Below are positions 8,836 through 17,776 of a stretch of 17,776 nt of DNA, piece by piece. The stretch's first letter is position 1. Every line of letters begins with the position of its first letter. The notes below the pieces were generated by a model. That model was not told the origin of the DNA, did not search any database, and saw only the letters and a program-made list of their open reading frames with translations. The position numbers were made by a program, and so were the translations under genes. The stretch is from Cymbomonas tetramitiformis (lineage: Eukaryota > Chlorophyta > Pyramimonadophyceae > Pyramimonadales > Pyramimonadaceae). The DNA lies in contig LGRX02030221.1 in the NCBI GenBank assembly GCA_001247695.2, positions 1 to 17,776 of the forward strand. Reading direction: 5' to 3'.

Positions 8836-9079
8836 AACGGTTTATGCACAACCTAGACGCGTGCGCCCGCCGCTGGTGTTGATGACTCAACTTTTGCAGA
8901 TTTTGCAAATTCTGCAGTTGTAGGGACAACAATTGTTGTTGTTGTTGCGCCAAGAAACCGGCATTTGGCACGTACGACTCCGCTGAGTACTGGGCGGCAT
9001 GTACGACATGTCCAACACCCACGACATATAACGATGGTACAAACCCGCCGTAGTAACTTGCCGATGGAACGCCGCGCAT

Positions 9080-10420
9080 GGATGTTGTTCGACACGATTT
9101 CTTCGCCCAAAGGCGGAAAATTCAAGCTAAAATTTATGTTGGTACAGGGTTGTAGAACGCTAGTACCAACGGCGAGTCGTGAACCACGACCACGCTGATA
9201 CCAGTTATTCGGGGTGTGAGGACTGAACCAGTCTCACAAGTATGTAAGCAAACACTTACAGGTAATATGATGCCATGATCATAGGATGTACAGACAGTAT
9301 AGGGGTATTATCGGAATCGGATCTTTTTAATTACTCTTTTGGTCAAGTTGCCCAACAACGACAGAGGTGGCTGCAATGTACGACAAATTTAAACTCAACC
9401 CCGAGAGCTTGCACAACTCTCTACTTAAGGTAACTCGTCCTTACCATGCCACTTCATGTGTTCAATCATTTGCTGACTGCAACAACCAATCAGCTGGGAT
9501 CTGTCATCAGTACTTAAATGTTTCTGACTGTCACCTCCCAAGTCTCTCATTTGAATACTCACAGATCTGTTGATGTGACTGTATAACTGCGGTCCTCCTC
9601 GATTCCCTCCAGTTATGTTCGACTGATCGAATCCTATTATTCAAATGTCACATTTGAGTCAGTCACTTCTGTCGGTCACCTTTGTCAATCGGTCATGCGG
9701 GTGACTATCATCATTTCCGGTTGGTGACTGTCATCGTTTCTATCACTCGTCATTCTGACACGCCTATCTCTCGTACTGACTCGTGATGTACCCTAGTACA
9801 CATTGCCTTGGTGTTGATCGGTCGACTGCGTTGCGTGTTGCACAATTCTGAAAAGTACTTTTTCAATGATTTGGAGAAATTTTGTGTATGTGTGCGTATG
9901 TCATTCGGTTCGACCGAGAAAACAATTTACCGTTATAGGAGGACAATCCCCGATAGATACATTTTTTTGCATAAACAATTGTGCTCTTTTCTGTGGCGCT
10001 GCTGCTACAACCAGCTGAAGTGCACAGCAAATACCCTCTTTACCTGCAGTCTCTGGTGATAACCCCTGCTGCACGTTACCCCATCCGATTCTCAAGAAAG
10101 AGAGTAAAGTGGATCGATTGAGAACATGCAGATCCAATAAGGCTATTGCATGTACTTCAGCGAGGAAAGTGAAATTGGTCCCCTCGGAAGTAAGGGCTCG
10201 CCCAAATGGGGAAAAGGTTGGCATGAACCACACGGGTCAACAATTGACACTGCAAACAGTTGAAACAACATTCCCCACTCAGCATGCCCAACCTGCATTT
10301 TTGCTATGATAAATTTACTTCTAGCACATTTTAACACTTCCGCCTCACCTCTTTGGTTGCACCGCCAACTTAAAATACACATTCAAGGGTTCTGAAGAGG
10401 GCCTTGCCGGGACCATCCAT
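9080..10420. other. No gene assigned
   Basis: No family motif was seen on either strand. One stretch, about 9367-9429 (+), reads MYDKFKLNPESLHNSLLK and ends in AAG followed by GTAACT, so it could be a small exon, but no partner exon was found. Positions 9540-9780 are rich in GTGACTG and CAGTCAC words. The last 300 bases probably hold the 3' untranslated region of the minus-strand methyltransferase gene. Confidence 0.4.
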
Positions 10421-13400
10421 TCATTGGCGGCCCCACCAGCTGAATATTTGGAGGCAAGTTGGGTATGAAAAGCACGCTGAGCAGGAGGGGCTCGTGCCAA
10501 GAGGGCGCACCACAAGGATGGGGAGCAGGGCAGCTGCAATGACAGCCACCACCGGGGGACACACAGCATTGCCAATCTGGCGGTAGAAGCGCCCATCATT
10601 GGCACCTCGATACCCTGCCACCTGGAACGTTTCGGGAAAGCCTTGCAATCGCGCGCACTCGCGTGGTGTGAAGAAGCGTGGAGGACGGATGGTTGTTCCC
10701 ATGGCTTGTGCGCCAGGCGCATCTCCACGGCAGCCAGGCCCCGGGTCTTCGTGCCCAGCAACGTAGCTTTGAGAGTGCTGCTCCTCCGCCTCTGGTGGGC
10801 GCTCATCGGGGACAAATTGTGAGTATAGCATGTACCTGCACCCTCAAGCACCTTGTTAAGGGCACAGATAGTGCGGCGGTGCACTCGTGCAGACGGCCTG
10901 CATGCTGAGCTCTCCAACCTCTGCCAGAGGGCTTCCAAGATCGCTTCATCGTGTGCCGAGTAGCTTTATGTGGCCACATGCTCCAGGTCTCGCATTGTGA
11001 CGGCTTCTCAAGGGATCAGAGTGCATGCAAGTGTCGGACCGTCAGGGGGTAGCGCAACTGTGGGTAGTTGGCACCAACCCTCGGGGCATTGGAGCTTTGT
11101 CATGACTCTGTCTGGGTGACTGCAGCGAGTTTTTCAAAGTGTGCTTTGCTCAAAGCCCTCGAGCTCAACAAAGAACAAGGTGGACAAATACAGAGTTGGG
11201 CATGGCACGAAGGTCCTCCGCACCCACTCCGGTAGCTGGACTGTAGAGTCTGTGCGGCTGCGCCATCCAGCTGACACAACCGCGCTTCGGGATGCTTCTG
11301 AAAGTACGCCGACGCCGCCACCTTGCCCCACTGGTGCTCGCTGAGCCAACACTCCCCTGCCACCGCGTCCTCCTCCTCCAGTACCTCGCGCACTGTCCTC
11401 CCGCCAAGGCATGGCATCTCCGGCCAGGCAAAACTGGCCACTTGATCTACGCCACCTGCTTGCTGCGCCTCACTCGCTCGATCAGTCTCCCCGATGTGAG
11501 CCTCGCTCGAGTCCCATTGTCGAGGCAGACCGTCGTCCTCGCCGCCGCCTTCGCGCAGAGTCGGCCCTCCGCCGAGGAGGTCATGCCGCGCGGAGACAGT
11601 GCCGCCTTTTACCGTCTCCAAATTCTCTCTTGTAGTGCGGGCAGAAGCGCAGTCTCTGATGTCCTTTGTGTTCAGCCTCAGCAGAGCAGAGGCTGACCTG
11701 ACTGTGCTGACCTCTGAGCCGTCAGCATCAGAAGTGCAGACGATGCCGGCGGCCAGTTGAGCATCAAAGTAGCTTTCGGACACAGGTTCATTGGCCGCAT
11801 CGCGGGCTGACTCAGTGACAACCATTTCGGCGGCATCCTCTCTTGCCACACCCTGAGGATGAGCCGTGGGGGGCCCAGAGGGCACGCTGAGCCTTGCAGC
11901 AGACAGTGCAAGGTCTTCGCCAGCTGGCAGATAATCGGAGGGCACCCTGAACGCTGCATCAGATGGGATGCGGTGAGGATCAACTGCAGAAGGTCTTGAT
12001 TTCGTCGGATCGGATGGAATAGATGAGTCTGATAGGCCATGGGGCACAAGGGGCCGTTGCACAAGTGAGTGGCGATCGGCTGTGGAGCAACGCAGCGCCA
12101 CAATATAGAGCCGGTTGCGGTACTGAGGAAGGAGGGAGACAGAGTTGACCAGCCGATGTGACACGGTATACCCCGCGCGTTGCAGCTCCCTCTGTATGAC
12201 GCGCATCGTGTCGCCATCCTGATGGGTCAGCAGGCCGCGCACGTTCTCCAAGAGCAATACCTAAAAAGAACAACCAGGCAACGTTGACTTGTTAAGGTGA
12301 GACCACAGATCGTCCACCACGGCGCACAACGCGCAGGATGTGCCACAACCTCGTGCCACCGGGCAGGGGCGCACCCGAGGAAGGTGATGGCGCACAATGC
12401 GCAGGATATGCCAGAACATAGTGCCGCGGTCGGCATCTGCTAGCCCGAGGCGCTTGCCCACGGAAGAGAATGGCTGGCATGGAAATCCAGCGGTGAGGAG
12501 ATCGTGAGGTGGGATGTCGCGCTCATCGACGGTGGTGATGTCGCCAGCAGGCCACTCCCCAAAGTTCGCAGCGTATGTGGCGGCGGCCCACTGGTCAAGC
12601 TCGCTTGCAAATACACAGCGCGCTCCCAGTTTGTCCAGGGCGATACGAAATCCGCCGATCCCTGCACAAATGGCATACCACTACGGAAATGATAAACTAA
12701 GCGCTTCTTGCTCTGCTAGCACGCCCACGACCAAGTTCGAAAACAACCCCCCTGACTCTACAAAATACACCTTCACCCTACACTGTTTCCAACCAACTTC
12801 CTCGAGCAACAACATGTATAGGCAGCAAAAGGAGCGTGAAGGACCGTTAAACGAACAACCACAAAACAAAAAGTCAAGAAGCCAATAGTCAGCGCAATAG
12901 AAATTTCTTCAGCGCAACAGCACTTATCGCACGATATGTATCGATGGCGCAGCCGCAGAGTTCCGCTTGAACATATTGATCTGCTCCGCCTTGATCTATG
13001 TGAGCGGTATGAAAAGGGATCGAGGAAAGGGGCAGCCTTGCAGTATTACTTTCTACGCCATTTCAGTCAAAGGGTCTAAACAGCCAAACGATAGGCGTCC
13101 AAAGCGCTATGGCGGCTACGAGCCGTCGTGGGAGCACAGCATATGAAGCCTGAGCGCGGCCGTCAATGCCGGCGTGTCGCGCCTGACATGATTATATGAA
13201 TCTAAGTGGCAGCCGGCGCACGGGACGCGGCTCCCTCGGGAATTTACTCCCCATTTGGTAGAGGAGGGAATGAAAGAGCCCTTGCTCCGGCCAAACCTGT
13301 CAGCTCGAAGTGTTTAGTTTTCACCTGCAAACAATTCAACATATCGGAAGCGCGGGACGGCTTTCGAGTGAATGGTGGACCCATCAGAACCGCCAATGGC

Positions 13401-13832
13401 TTCGCTGATAGTTTGGGAGGCTTTGTGCCGCTTGCTTGCTGCTCCTTCAGCATCATGGCCGCGGGCGCCAGCAACAAACCCAGATAACCAGGTTCGAGTT
13501 TTCGTATCACTCAGGCGTAGGCCCGGCGACCAGTGTATGGCGCCGTTGCAAAGGAGGTCGCATATTGTGATGTACGCGGGTGAGGAAGTTGCGCACTCGC
13601 GCTCGCTCCGCATAAGGCTCTCGATACCCGCAACCCCTTTCTCTGACAGCGGCAGCGCCATAAGCTCCCCGGGAGAATTCTCCGCCACGTACGCCGCAGG
13701 AGGTCTCTGAATGCGGACAGTCTTTTTCAACCATCCCAGACACTCTAGTGCCTGCGCGAGGTCATAAGCTGCGTGAGAGGAAACTCCAAACAGGGTGACC
13801 ACAGCGTGGAGCAGAGACTCCAGACCGAACAA
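10421..13832 (-). CDS. DNA cytosine-C5 methyltransferase, bacterial (Dcm) type, four visible exons
   Basis: Transfers methyl from S-adenosylmethionine to C5 of cytosine in DNA, presumably in the nucleus. Exons on the minus strand: 13832 (or further 5') to 13325; 12661-12375; 12260-11224; 10835-10421 (TGA). All three introns are GT-AG and phases match (1, 0, 2). Motif I (ELFAG joined to GIGGF) is completed across the first splice. Motif IV is AGFPCQPFS with catalytic Cys at 12479-12477; motif VI is LLLENVRG; motif VIII QYRNRLYIV; motif IX RECARLQGFPETF; motif X GNAVCPP. The target-recognition region (WLSEHQW, LQSSYRSG joined to YMLYSQF) follows an insert of about 200 low-complexity residues after motif VIII. 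The N-terminal ~170 residues are unrecognised. Their frame has no ATG before a stop upstream, so the true start lies in an unseen exon. It is not DNMT2 (different PCQ context), and no DNMT1-type BAH or CXXC domain is visible. All key catalytic motifs are present, so it is probably functional. Confidence 0.88.
12321..12413 (-). repeat. 25-bp direct repeat across the methyltransferase exon 2 / intron 2 junction
   Basis: The exon sequence encoding WHILRIVR (12389-12413) recurs at 12321-12345 inside the 114-nt intron with 23 of 25 bases identical. The splice donor lies between the copies. The intron therefore carries a diverged copy of the 3' part of its upstream exon. Confidence 0.8.
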
Positions 13833-13890
13833 ACTAGCGCGTGATATGCAGGGACGGATGCGCCGACCCCGGAATACAAGGTGAAATCAT

Positions 13891-14070
13891 GCTTCCAGTA
13901 TTTGTCTCAGTGCAGCTCGAATCAAATACTTTCTTATTTTCAGCAGTTGTCTCAGCGCAGCTCGAAACTTAGACTTTCACGTTTTCAGCACTTATTTCAG
14001 CGCAGCTCGACTCATAGACTCTCATCATCTTTCAGTTGTTGGCTCACTGCAGTTCGGCTCGCAAGCTTGA
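13891..14070. repeat. Four imperfect tandem units of about 45-47 bp
   Basis: The shared core TCTCAGYGCAGCTCGA recurs at about 13905, 13950, 13995 and 14042, preceded each time by a TTTCAGYANTTRT-like stretch. The units are diverged. They lie just upstream of the visible N-terminal methyltransferase exon, in the region where its missing first exon or promoter would be expected. Confidence 0.8.
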
Positions 14071-14333
14071 CCTTTCCAAGGAGTCTCAAGACCCTCGAAG
14101 CTTGAGCAATCAGCATTGATGAAGGTCGTGCAAACCGTTTTAATGTCCTTGACGAGTTGTGGCCGCGCAAGAAGAGCACCCGCGTCAGCTGAAATCGCAT
14201 CCATCAGTGAGCTTCCCTAGAGCCGCATGGGTTTAGAGTAAAATCTCTGTGGGCGTCACTGCGCGCTATCATTCGAGAGCAGGCGAGAGGGGGTTTTGAT
14301 TCGTGCGGCTACGCTAGGTACCACTTTTTGTAA
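14071..14333. other. Intergenic DNA without recognised features
   Basis: This lies between the minus-strand methyltransferase and the foldback element. No open frame with convincing composition and no family motif was seen. First exons of either neighbouring gene could lie here undetected. Confidence 0.4.
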
Positions 14334-15112
14334 TGAGAAGTTCATGGTTTAGTGGCTACTTTGAAACCGTGGTATCGCGAAACCATGGTTTACAAATCGT
14401 GGTTTCGCGAAACCACGCTTTTCGCGATATTCCCCCGAATATTCCGCCTGGTGGCGCCTGGGTGGCGGGGGATATGCTGATCGCGTGTCACGTTCCCCCA
14501 AACCATGGTTTCGCGAAACTACGGTTTGAAAAGCGTGGTTTCGCGAAACCACGCTTTGGAAACTGTGGTTTCGGGATACTACGGTTTGGAAACTGTGGTT
14601 TCGCGATACCATGTCATCACATCAACTGGGAGCTCCCAGTTCAACGGTGAGCCTGACTGGAAGAGTTTCAGAATTTTCGACATCTCGGGGCGTTCGAGTC
14701 GATCTTCAGATTTCGTAAATTCGATTTTCACATTATGCATCTGGATGACGATGGCTGACGTTCCCCCAAAGCGTGGTTTCGCGAAACCACGAAAAGCGTG
14801 GTTTCGTGGGACCACGGTTCAGAATTGTCTTACGTGATGGGACACGTCGGCAGACAGGCTGTCGCGGACGTGTACACAATATTCCTTTCCAAAACCATGG
14901 TTTTGGAGAAAACCATGAAAACCGAAACTGTGGTTTCGCGAAACCACAGTTTCGCGAAACCACGGTTTGGAGGCTACTTATTGGGTACACGATCAAAAAA
15001 ATGCACAGAAGCGTGGGATCGAACGATCTGCCCATCGTGTCCGTGAACGCAGTGATGACAGTCGGACCAAAACCATGGTTTTCAAAGTAGCCACTAAACC
15101 ATGAACTTCTCA
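14334..15112. mobile_element. 779-bp foldback MITE with 33-bp inverted ends and TAA duplications
   Basis: The first and last 33 bases (14334-14366 and 15080-15112) are perfect reverse complements, beginning TGAGAAGTTCATGGTTTAGT. TAA flanks both sides (14331-14333 and 15113-15115). A 3-bp TAA/TTA duplication is typical of PIF/Harbinger elements. There is no transposase. Inside, the word TGGTTTCGCGAAACCA recurs as nested perfect palindromes: 20 bp at 14398-14417, 28 bp at 14530-14557, 20 bp at 14772-14791 and 32 bp at 14923-14954, plus CCAAAACCATGGTTTTGG at 14889-14906. Short open frames in it are mirror images created by the palindromes. Confidence 0.85.
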
Positions 15113-15115
15113 TAA

Positions 15116-15461
15116 GACTCGAAGATTGACCAAGGCGAATAAAATCGCATTAGATTTTTTAGATTTGGAATCAAATCTCAACAGCCACTCGTATGCACGT
15201 CTTATGACATTGAGATTCACTTTGCTCCTATCTGATATTTTCGTCTCACCGGAGAACCCGGCAACACTTGAGGCAACATGTTGCACTGCTCATCGTGGAA
15301 TGACCCGGTTTCAGCGTTGAGCACTGAGTGGGTTTTGTCGTTGGCCTCGGTCTGATAGAAAACACTAAAACTTGCACCGTGTCGCAATTTCTCCAACATA
15401 ACAGCAGTCCCGGTGGCTCACATAACGCGCACAGCCCCTTACATCGATTGCGTTTTAACAG
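15116..15461. other. Unassigned sequence upstream of the first recognised WASHC5 exon
   Basis: The N-terminal exons of WASHC5 should lie upstream of 15462, but I could not place any here with confidence. A stretch at about 15180-15250 (LMTLRFTLLLSDIF) is hydrophobic and open, yet I see no clear match. The last ~15 bases (TTGCGTTTTAACAG) are a good 3' splice site, so this is at least partly intron. Confidence 0.45.
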
Positions 15462-17056
15462 GGCGCTACTGATATTCCCAACATCGACGACGTGATAAAA
15501 ATGTGTCGTGCCACCGGCCATACTGCGGGTCAAGTCAAGCAAACCCATGGGTACTCTGCTCGCTCGCTTCTCCCCCCTTTTGTTGGCACTGGCCTCCAAA
15601 GGTTTTCCTGAAGATATTCCTAACCGATCTCGGTGCCCCTAGACTGCCTGCTTGTGTCTTGTCACCTCGCAACGATCCAGACCGAGCGCATAAGGTGTGG
15701 ACCGCGACTGCTTTTGGCAGGTATCCCGAACAATATTTTGCCCGTTTCCCTCTTCCCGTTAAGGTCGTACGCATGGTGCTCGGAAGAATTCGTCTAGACG
15801 ACGTGTACAATCAGATTCGGCACTACCCGAATCCAGAACATCGGAGTACGGCCTTAGCACAACAGGTGCCGGAACGTCCCACCTCTCTGCCAGGTACTTG
15901 TGTGTTCTGAGCAGCTGGGGCATAACAGGGCGCCCGCCGGCGTGAACCCGCAGCGGATTCCTTCAGTTATTGTCAACCAAAATACATCTTTTGGTTTGAT
16001 GGACGGTGGGGACATGGGGTGTCAAAGCCTTACATCCAACAACGGGAGCTCAGATGAAACGCACCCAAATTTCACTCGAATGCGCACCCGTGTCTCTGCG
16101 TGGCGGCTAAGGCTGAGGCTTAGGTTCGTTTTATGCAAAATCCGCAGGCAGCATACTTGTATATATTGCTATATTTCGTTCCAGATATTCTGCATGACGA
16201 GACTGCGGTGATGCGAGAGATAGTCGACAAGCATTATGTTGACAACTGGGTCATCCCTTTTTCGCTTGGGCACACGGTCGACCTGTCGGTGGAGTGGAAG
16301 CCCTATCAGGTTCGGCATCAATGATCATTTGCCCGCGACGTTCACTCGTTGAAACCACTTTCCTTTCTGTTCCCCCTGCCCGGGAAGATGCCCCAGTCGG
16401 CAGTCGCTGGTATTGGAGCTGTAACGTCCTCACAGTGTCGACGCGCTTTCAACCGACGTGCTGCACTGTCAACGTTGCAGCGTTCTAGATTGCAGCTTCC
16501 AGGTTGCCCTTCTTGAAAACCATCTCTCGTTGAGGCGTGAAAACCTGCATGCGGAGGTGTCAAGCACCCTACTTTGGGGTCTCGCCTCGAACACAGGCTG
16601 CAAAGTTGGCGCTGGACAACGTCATCACGCCCTCGCTTGCCAAAAAGCTCCAGTTCGAGTACGTGGCCAGGCTCCCGGGGTTGCTCACGGATCTTGCCAG
16701 CTTTCTCACAGAGGTGAGAGTGGCCCTACATCACTGATGTTGTCAGTTCTCTTACAGAGGTGGAGGGGGCTCATCTCACTGACGTTGTCAGCTTTGTTAT
16801 GGAGGTGGGAGCGGGTTTGCTTTATTGACGTTATGAGCTTCGTCACAGTTTTGAGGGGGCTCTTCCTTGTGAAGGGAGTTGCCAGCCCGACATCTGGCGG
16901 AGTTGCCCGGCAGTGCTGCACAAGCCTCACGGTGCGCTCTGCAAGTGGGGTGGACTGCAGGGTGTGCTGACTGAGGAGTTCATCCTCTGCAATCATGATC
17001 AGATCCTCGGCACACTTCGCAACTGCAACGTTGCCATTCAGTGGCTCATGCTTCAT
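15462..17056 (+). CDS. WASHC5: WASH complex subunit strumpellin, internal fragment of five exons
   Basis: Strumpellin is a core subunit of the endosomal WASH complex, which activates Arp2/3 and drives actin-dependent sorting from endosomes. Exons: 15462-15550, 15721-15865, 16148-16309, 16597-16713, and 16961 to about 17056. All introns are GT-AG and the phases agree. Joined, they give about 203 residues that follow the family in order: IDDVIKMCRATG; YPEQYFARFPLPV; VLGRIRLDDVYNQI; YPNPEHRSTALAQQ; AAYLYILLYFVPDILH; MREIVDKHYVDNWVIP; VDLSVEWKPYQ; AAKLALDN; FLTE joined to GVLTEEF; RNCNVAIQWLMLH. The animal protein is about 1,160 residues; this matches a region starting within roughly its first 200 residues and ending in the 300s. 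N-terminal exons were not found and the C-terminal part lies beyond the window. The last exon's 3' end is uncertain (GTGCGT at 17057 is the likeliest donor). Every placed exon lacks internal stops, so the gene is probably intact. Confidence 0.9.
16698..16865 (+). repeat. 46-bp tandem units spanning the WASHC5 exon 4 donor site
   Basis: Units start at about 16698, 16744, 16789 and 16835. Unit 1 includes the last 16 bases of the exon (CAGCTTTCTCACAGAG) plus the donor GTGAGAGT. Units 2 and 3 repeat the pattern inside the intron (CAGTTCTCTTACAGAG then GTGGAG; CAGCTTTGTTATGGAG then GTGGGA). Unit 4 is more diverged. The intron thus contains extra donor-like sites, and unit 2 also has an acceptor-like CTCTTACAG. 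Confidence 0.8.
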
Positions 17057-17577
17057 GTGCGTACCCCATCCGCAAAGCCGTTGCTGCCCGTGACTCACCA
17101 CCTGGACGCAGTCCCGAACCCCTTTCCGGCTGGCTTGACAGCACTCAGTGGCTGCTTGTGCGGATTTGGAGCTCGTGTGGTGTTGCGGTGGCGGCGATTG
17201 TTAGGAAAGCGGACCAAAAGCGACCCTCGGGCCCATCTTGCGCCCTCGTGAGCACCACTTTTCAGATCTCGTTGCGTGCACTCTATGTGTGGTACTGTGT
17301 CACGGCCACGTCCTGCTCTTGCATGCATCTTTCATCCACTCGGATGATGTGAGCTGGCCTGAGCCAGCGTGCCTCGTGCTATTCCGTAGGAGCGCTTTGC
17401 TTTGGAGACTGGTGCTCTGGTTGTTTGTTGCGAGGAGAGGCAGGGGATGGTTACATCCACACTCTATGCTGCTCCCTTGATTTTGGTGGGGAGCCCTTTG
17501 GTGCCCGCCATTGTTTTGATGGGTTTGGTTTTGTTTTACGCCTTTGTTTGGATTTCATTTCCTCCAGAGATACTTGC
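17057..17577 (+). other. Probable WASHC5 intron, no further exon recognised
   Basis: After the exon ending in WLMLH no downstream strumpellin motif could be found up to the edge. Open frames here have no family resemblance. The sequence becomes GT-rich toward 17577. Confidence 0.5.
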
Positions 17578-17776
17578 TGTGCATGTTATGTGAGCCACCG
17601 GGGCTGTGCGCGTTATGTGAGCCACCGGGGCTGTGCGCGCTATGCGAGCCACCGGGGCTGTGCGCGTTATGTGAGCCACCGGGGCTGTGCATGCTATGTG
17701 AGCCACCGGGGCTGTGCATGCTATGTGAGCCACCGGGGCTGTGCGCGTTATGTGAGCCACCGGGACAGAGCCGGCG
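17578..17776. repeat. 27-bp minisatellite, seven copies, running off the right edge
   Basis: GAGCCACC starts recur at 17592, 17619, 17646, 17673, 17700, 17727 and 17754, exactly 27 bp apart. Units vary mainly at two places (CGCG or CATG; TTATG or CTATG). As 27 is divisible by three, the minus strand reads a 9-residue repeat, which is a by-product. It probably lies in a WASHC5 intron. Confidence 0.95.

Larger units (their letters stand above)
8297..8877. mobile_element. About 580-bp non-autonomous insertion with 8-bp flanking repeats
   Basis: GTTGATGA occurs on both sides (8289-8296 and 8878-8885). The interior has no coding. Near the ends lies an imperfect inverted repeat: ACGCGTGCCTGGGTTGTG from 8298, and ACGCGTCTAGGTTGTG reading leftward from 8862, each running on to ATAAACC. 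The right copy sits about 15 bp inside the proposed edge, so the boundaries are approximate. An 8-bp duplication would suit a hAT-type element, but no transposase is present. Excision in silico restores the reading frame of the surrounding minus-strand gene, which supports insertion into it. Confidence 0.5.
7426..9079 (-). pseudogene. Broken Gln-rich protein gene, split by an insertion and carrying in-frame stops
   Basis: I do not recognise the family. One minus-strand reading starts at the ATG at 9079 (MRGVPSASYYGGFVPSLYVV), passes a Gln-rich coiled segment (AQQQQQLLSLQLQNLQ) and meets an inserted element at about 8877. Removing the element and one copy of the flanking 8-bp repeat (589 nt) brings the frame exactly onto the next block (MVASLHQGLSPYCPNTGLF, then YDQQRTVELVAY). 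The frame then continues through a TGA (8049-8047), Ser-rich and acidic sequence (SDSSSEISTAQC, LLAMDDDAF), a TAG (7845-7843), more acidic sequence (ESPDPEEEDDLWICDAEV) and a TAG (7599-7597), ending at a TAG (7428-7426). Each early stop is one C-to-T step from CGA or CAG. The true original end could be any of the TAGs. Composition suggests a nuclear, low-complexity regulatory protein, which is speculative. Confidence 0.5.

Noticed and set aside
14333..15113. Several short open frames on both strands with near-identical peptides (FSGYFE, VVSRNH)
   Set aside because: They are produced by the terminal inverted repeats and internal palindromes of the MITE.
17536..17760. Minus-strand 9-residue repeat protein
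   Set aside because: It is a by-product of the 27-bp minisatellite and has no non-repeat coding context.
1..17776. A CRISPR array or bacterial operon as the hidden system
   Set aside because: The tandem arrays have no unique spacers, and the genes have spliceosomal introns, so the DNA is eukaryotic.

Overview
This is nuclear DNA of a eukaryote. The genes are split by GT-AG introns and separated by minisatellites, a tRNA-derived SINE-like element and non-autonomous DNA transposons. The most diagnostic gene is an intron-rich fragment of WASHC5 (strumpellin, WASH complex), found in many protists and animals but generally missing from land plants and most fungi. It sits with a bacterial-type DNA cytosine-C5 methyltransferase and a transposase-like DUF7869-type gene. 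A repeat-rich protist or microalga fits best; I cannot name the lineage.

Layout. 1-491 (-): 5' part of an unrecognised gene running off the left edge, coding in two frames. 816-4804 (+): a DUF7869-family gene in at least three exons. Its 1,025-nt intron holds nine full units of a 69-bp minisatellite, each with a 22-bp perfect palindrome, followed by a SINE-like insert. 5048-6313 (-): a GC-rich gene with a Ser/Pro-rich N-terminal half and Sfi1-like Trp repeats, coding in two frames. 6314-7425: no gene seen, one diverged 100-bp duplication. 7426-9079 (-): a Gln-rich gene that appears dead, split by a ~580-bp insertion and carrying in-frame stops. 9080-10420: nothing assigned. 10421-13832 (-): the cytosine methyltransferase in four visible exons. 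14334-15112: a 779-bp foldback element with 33-bp perfect inverted ends, TAA target duplications and nested palindromes. 15462-17056 (+): five WASHC5 exons, continuing past the right edge. 17578-17776: a 27-bp minisatellite.

The genes do not form a pathway. The recurring theme is repeat invasion of introns and genes. Two introns, one in the methyltransferase and one in WASHC5, carry diverged copies of the 3' end of the exon just upstream, which suggests intron growth by local duplication. Exon joins below were deduced by eye from reading frame, splice dinucleotides and remembered family motifs; no alignment was run.
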